Source of the DNA: Rickettsiella sp.
GTDB lineage: Bacteria > Pseudomonadota > Gammaproteobacteria > Diplorickettsiales > Diplorickettsiaceae
Reading direction: 5' to 3'
DNA: 7,676 nt
Assembly (NCBI GenBank): GCA_031119195.1
Contig: JAVHYG010000076.1
Location: forward strand, 1-7,676
Position numbers and translations under genes: made by a program. This document shows, piece after piece, positions 7,374 to 7,676 of this stretch; the first letter of the stretch is position 1, and each line of letters begins with the position of its first letter. The notes beneath the pieces were generated by a model. That model worked only from the letters and a program-made list of their open reading frames with translations, was not told the origin of the DNA and made no database searches.

Positions 7374-7676
7374 ATGCTCGATACCGATAAAGAAACATGC
7401 AGTGAAACCTATCAAACTAATTCTATAAATTTACACTCATTAATAAACTTTAAAGATATTATTAAACCACTTATTCTGCATCCTAGCATTAAATCCGTAT
7501 GTGAAATAGGAATTGAAAGCTTCAATTTAATGCACTGGCTTATTTCAATTTCAAAAAATAAACGTTTTTATTATTATGGAGTTGACCCAACAATTGAAGC
7601 TACCCCTATATTTCACGATAAGAGTAAGTTTTTTAAAGAAAGCTCATTGATTTATCTCAACCGCGAAGAAGCAGAT
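7374..7676 (+). CDS. Probable class I SAM-dependent methyltransferase, N-terminal part
   Basis: The gene is open to the window edge, giving 101 residues with no stop. SVCEIGIESFN (41-51) looks like methyltransferase motif I: a hydrophobic strand, then E44-x-G46, although the later glycine of the usual ExGxGxG loop is replaced (S49/F50). YYYGVDPT (66-73) fits motif II, where the acidic residue D71 would hold the ribose of S-adenosylmethionine. The first 30 residues are a polar leader and a helix (INFKDIIKPLI) before the fold. AGGGA at 7364-7368, 5 bases ahead, supports ATG 7374. An in-frame ATG at 7344 has no ribosome binding site. The substrate cannot be told. Related Rossmann-fold proteins remain possible because the rest of the protein is missing. 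Confidence 0.6.
   Translation, partial: MLDTDKETCSETYQTNSINLHSLINFKDIIKPLILHPSIKSVCEIGIESFNLMHWLISISKNKRFYYYGVDPTIEATPIFHDKSKFFKESSLIYLNREEAD

Noticed and set aside
1..7676. tRNA, rRNA or CRISPR array
   Set aside because: No cloverleaf-like arms with T-loop motif, no rRNA-like conserved stretch and no regularly spaced direct repeats were seen.

Overview
The window comes from an AT-rich bacterial chromosome. Codon use is strongly A/T-ending and intergenic DNA is very AT-rich. The two large genes look like the gammaproteobacterial branch of the AddAB/RecB-like helicase-nucleases. Together with the Lys/Asn-rich small protein, the 9-base homopolymers and the relic-like intergenic DNA, this fits a host-associated gammaproteobacterium of the Legionellales/Coxiellaceae type (Rickettsiella- or Coxiella-like). 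That placement is inference; no rRNA or other marker gene lies in the window.

Layout. Bases 1-548 hold no convincing gene. They carry one arm of a dispersed repeat (about 17-70), a long imperfect hairpin (135-193) and a compact cluster of DnaA-box-like 9-mers (292-326, with weaker outliers to 518) in AT-rich DNA, which could be a replication origin or a DnaA-responsive regulatory region. Bases 549-3191 encode an AddB-like protein with an inactive helicase-like N-terminal part, a C-terminal PD-(D/E)XK nuclease and a four-cysteine Fe-S staple. Bases 3175-6552, overlapping it by 17 bases, encode an AddA-like UvrD-family helicase with every SF1A motif and its own C-terminal nuclease. The two would form one heterodimeric machine that resects double-strand breaks for RecA-dependent repair, doing the job that RecBCD does in enteric bacteria.

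Downstream, 6553-6827 contains a roughly 124-bp imperfect palindrome (6677-6800). One of its arms is the repeat also seen, in inverted orientation, at the window start. There is also a minus-strand open stretch (6474-6689) that reads like a decayed gene tail. A 115-residue, very basic, Lys/Asn-rich protein of unknown function follows at 6828-7175. The window ends inside a plus-strand gene (7374 onward) whose first 101 residues resemble the start of a class I SAM-dependent methyltransferase.

The most interesting signals are the DnaA-box cluster and the repeat/palindrome family. The two helicase-nuclease genes are well-supported housekeeping repair functions, not a new system.
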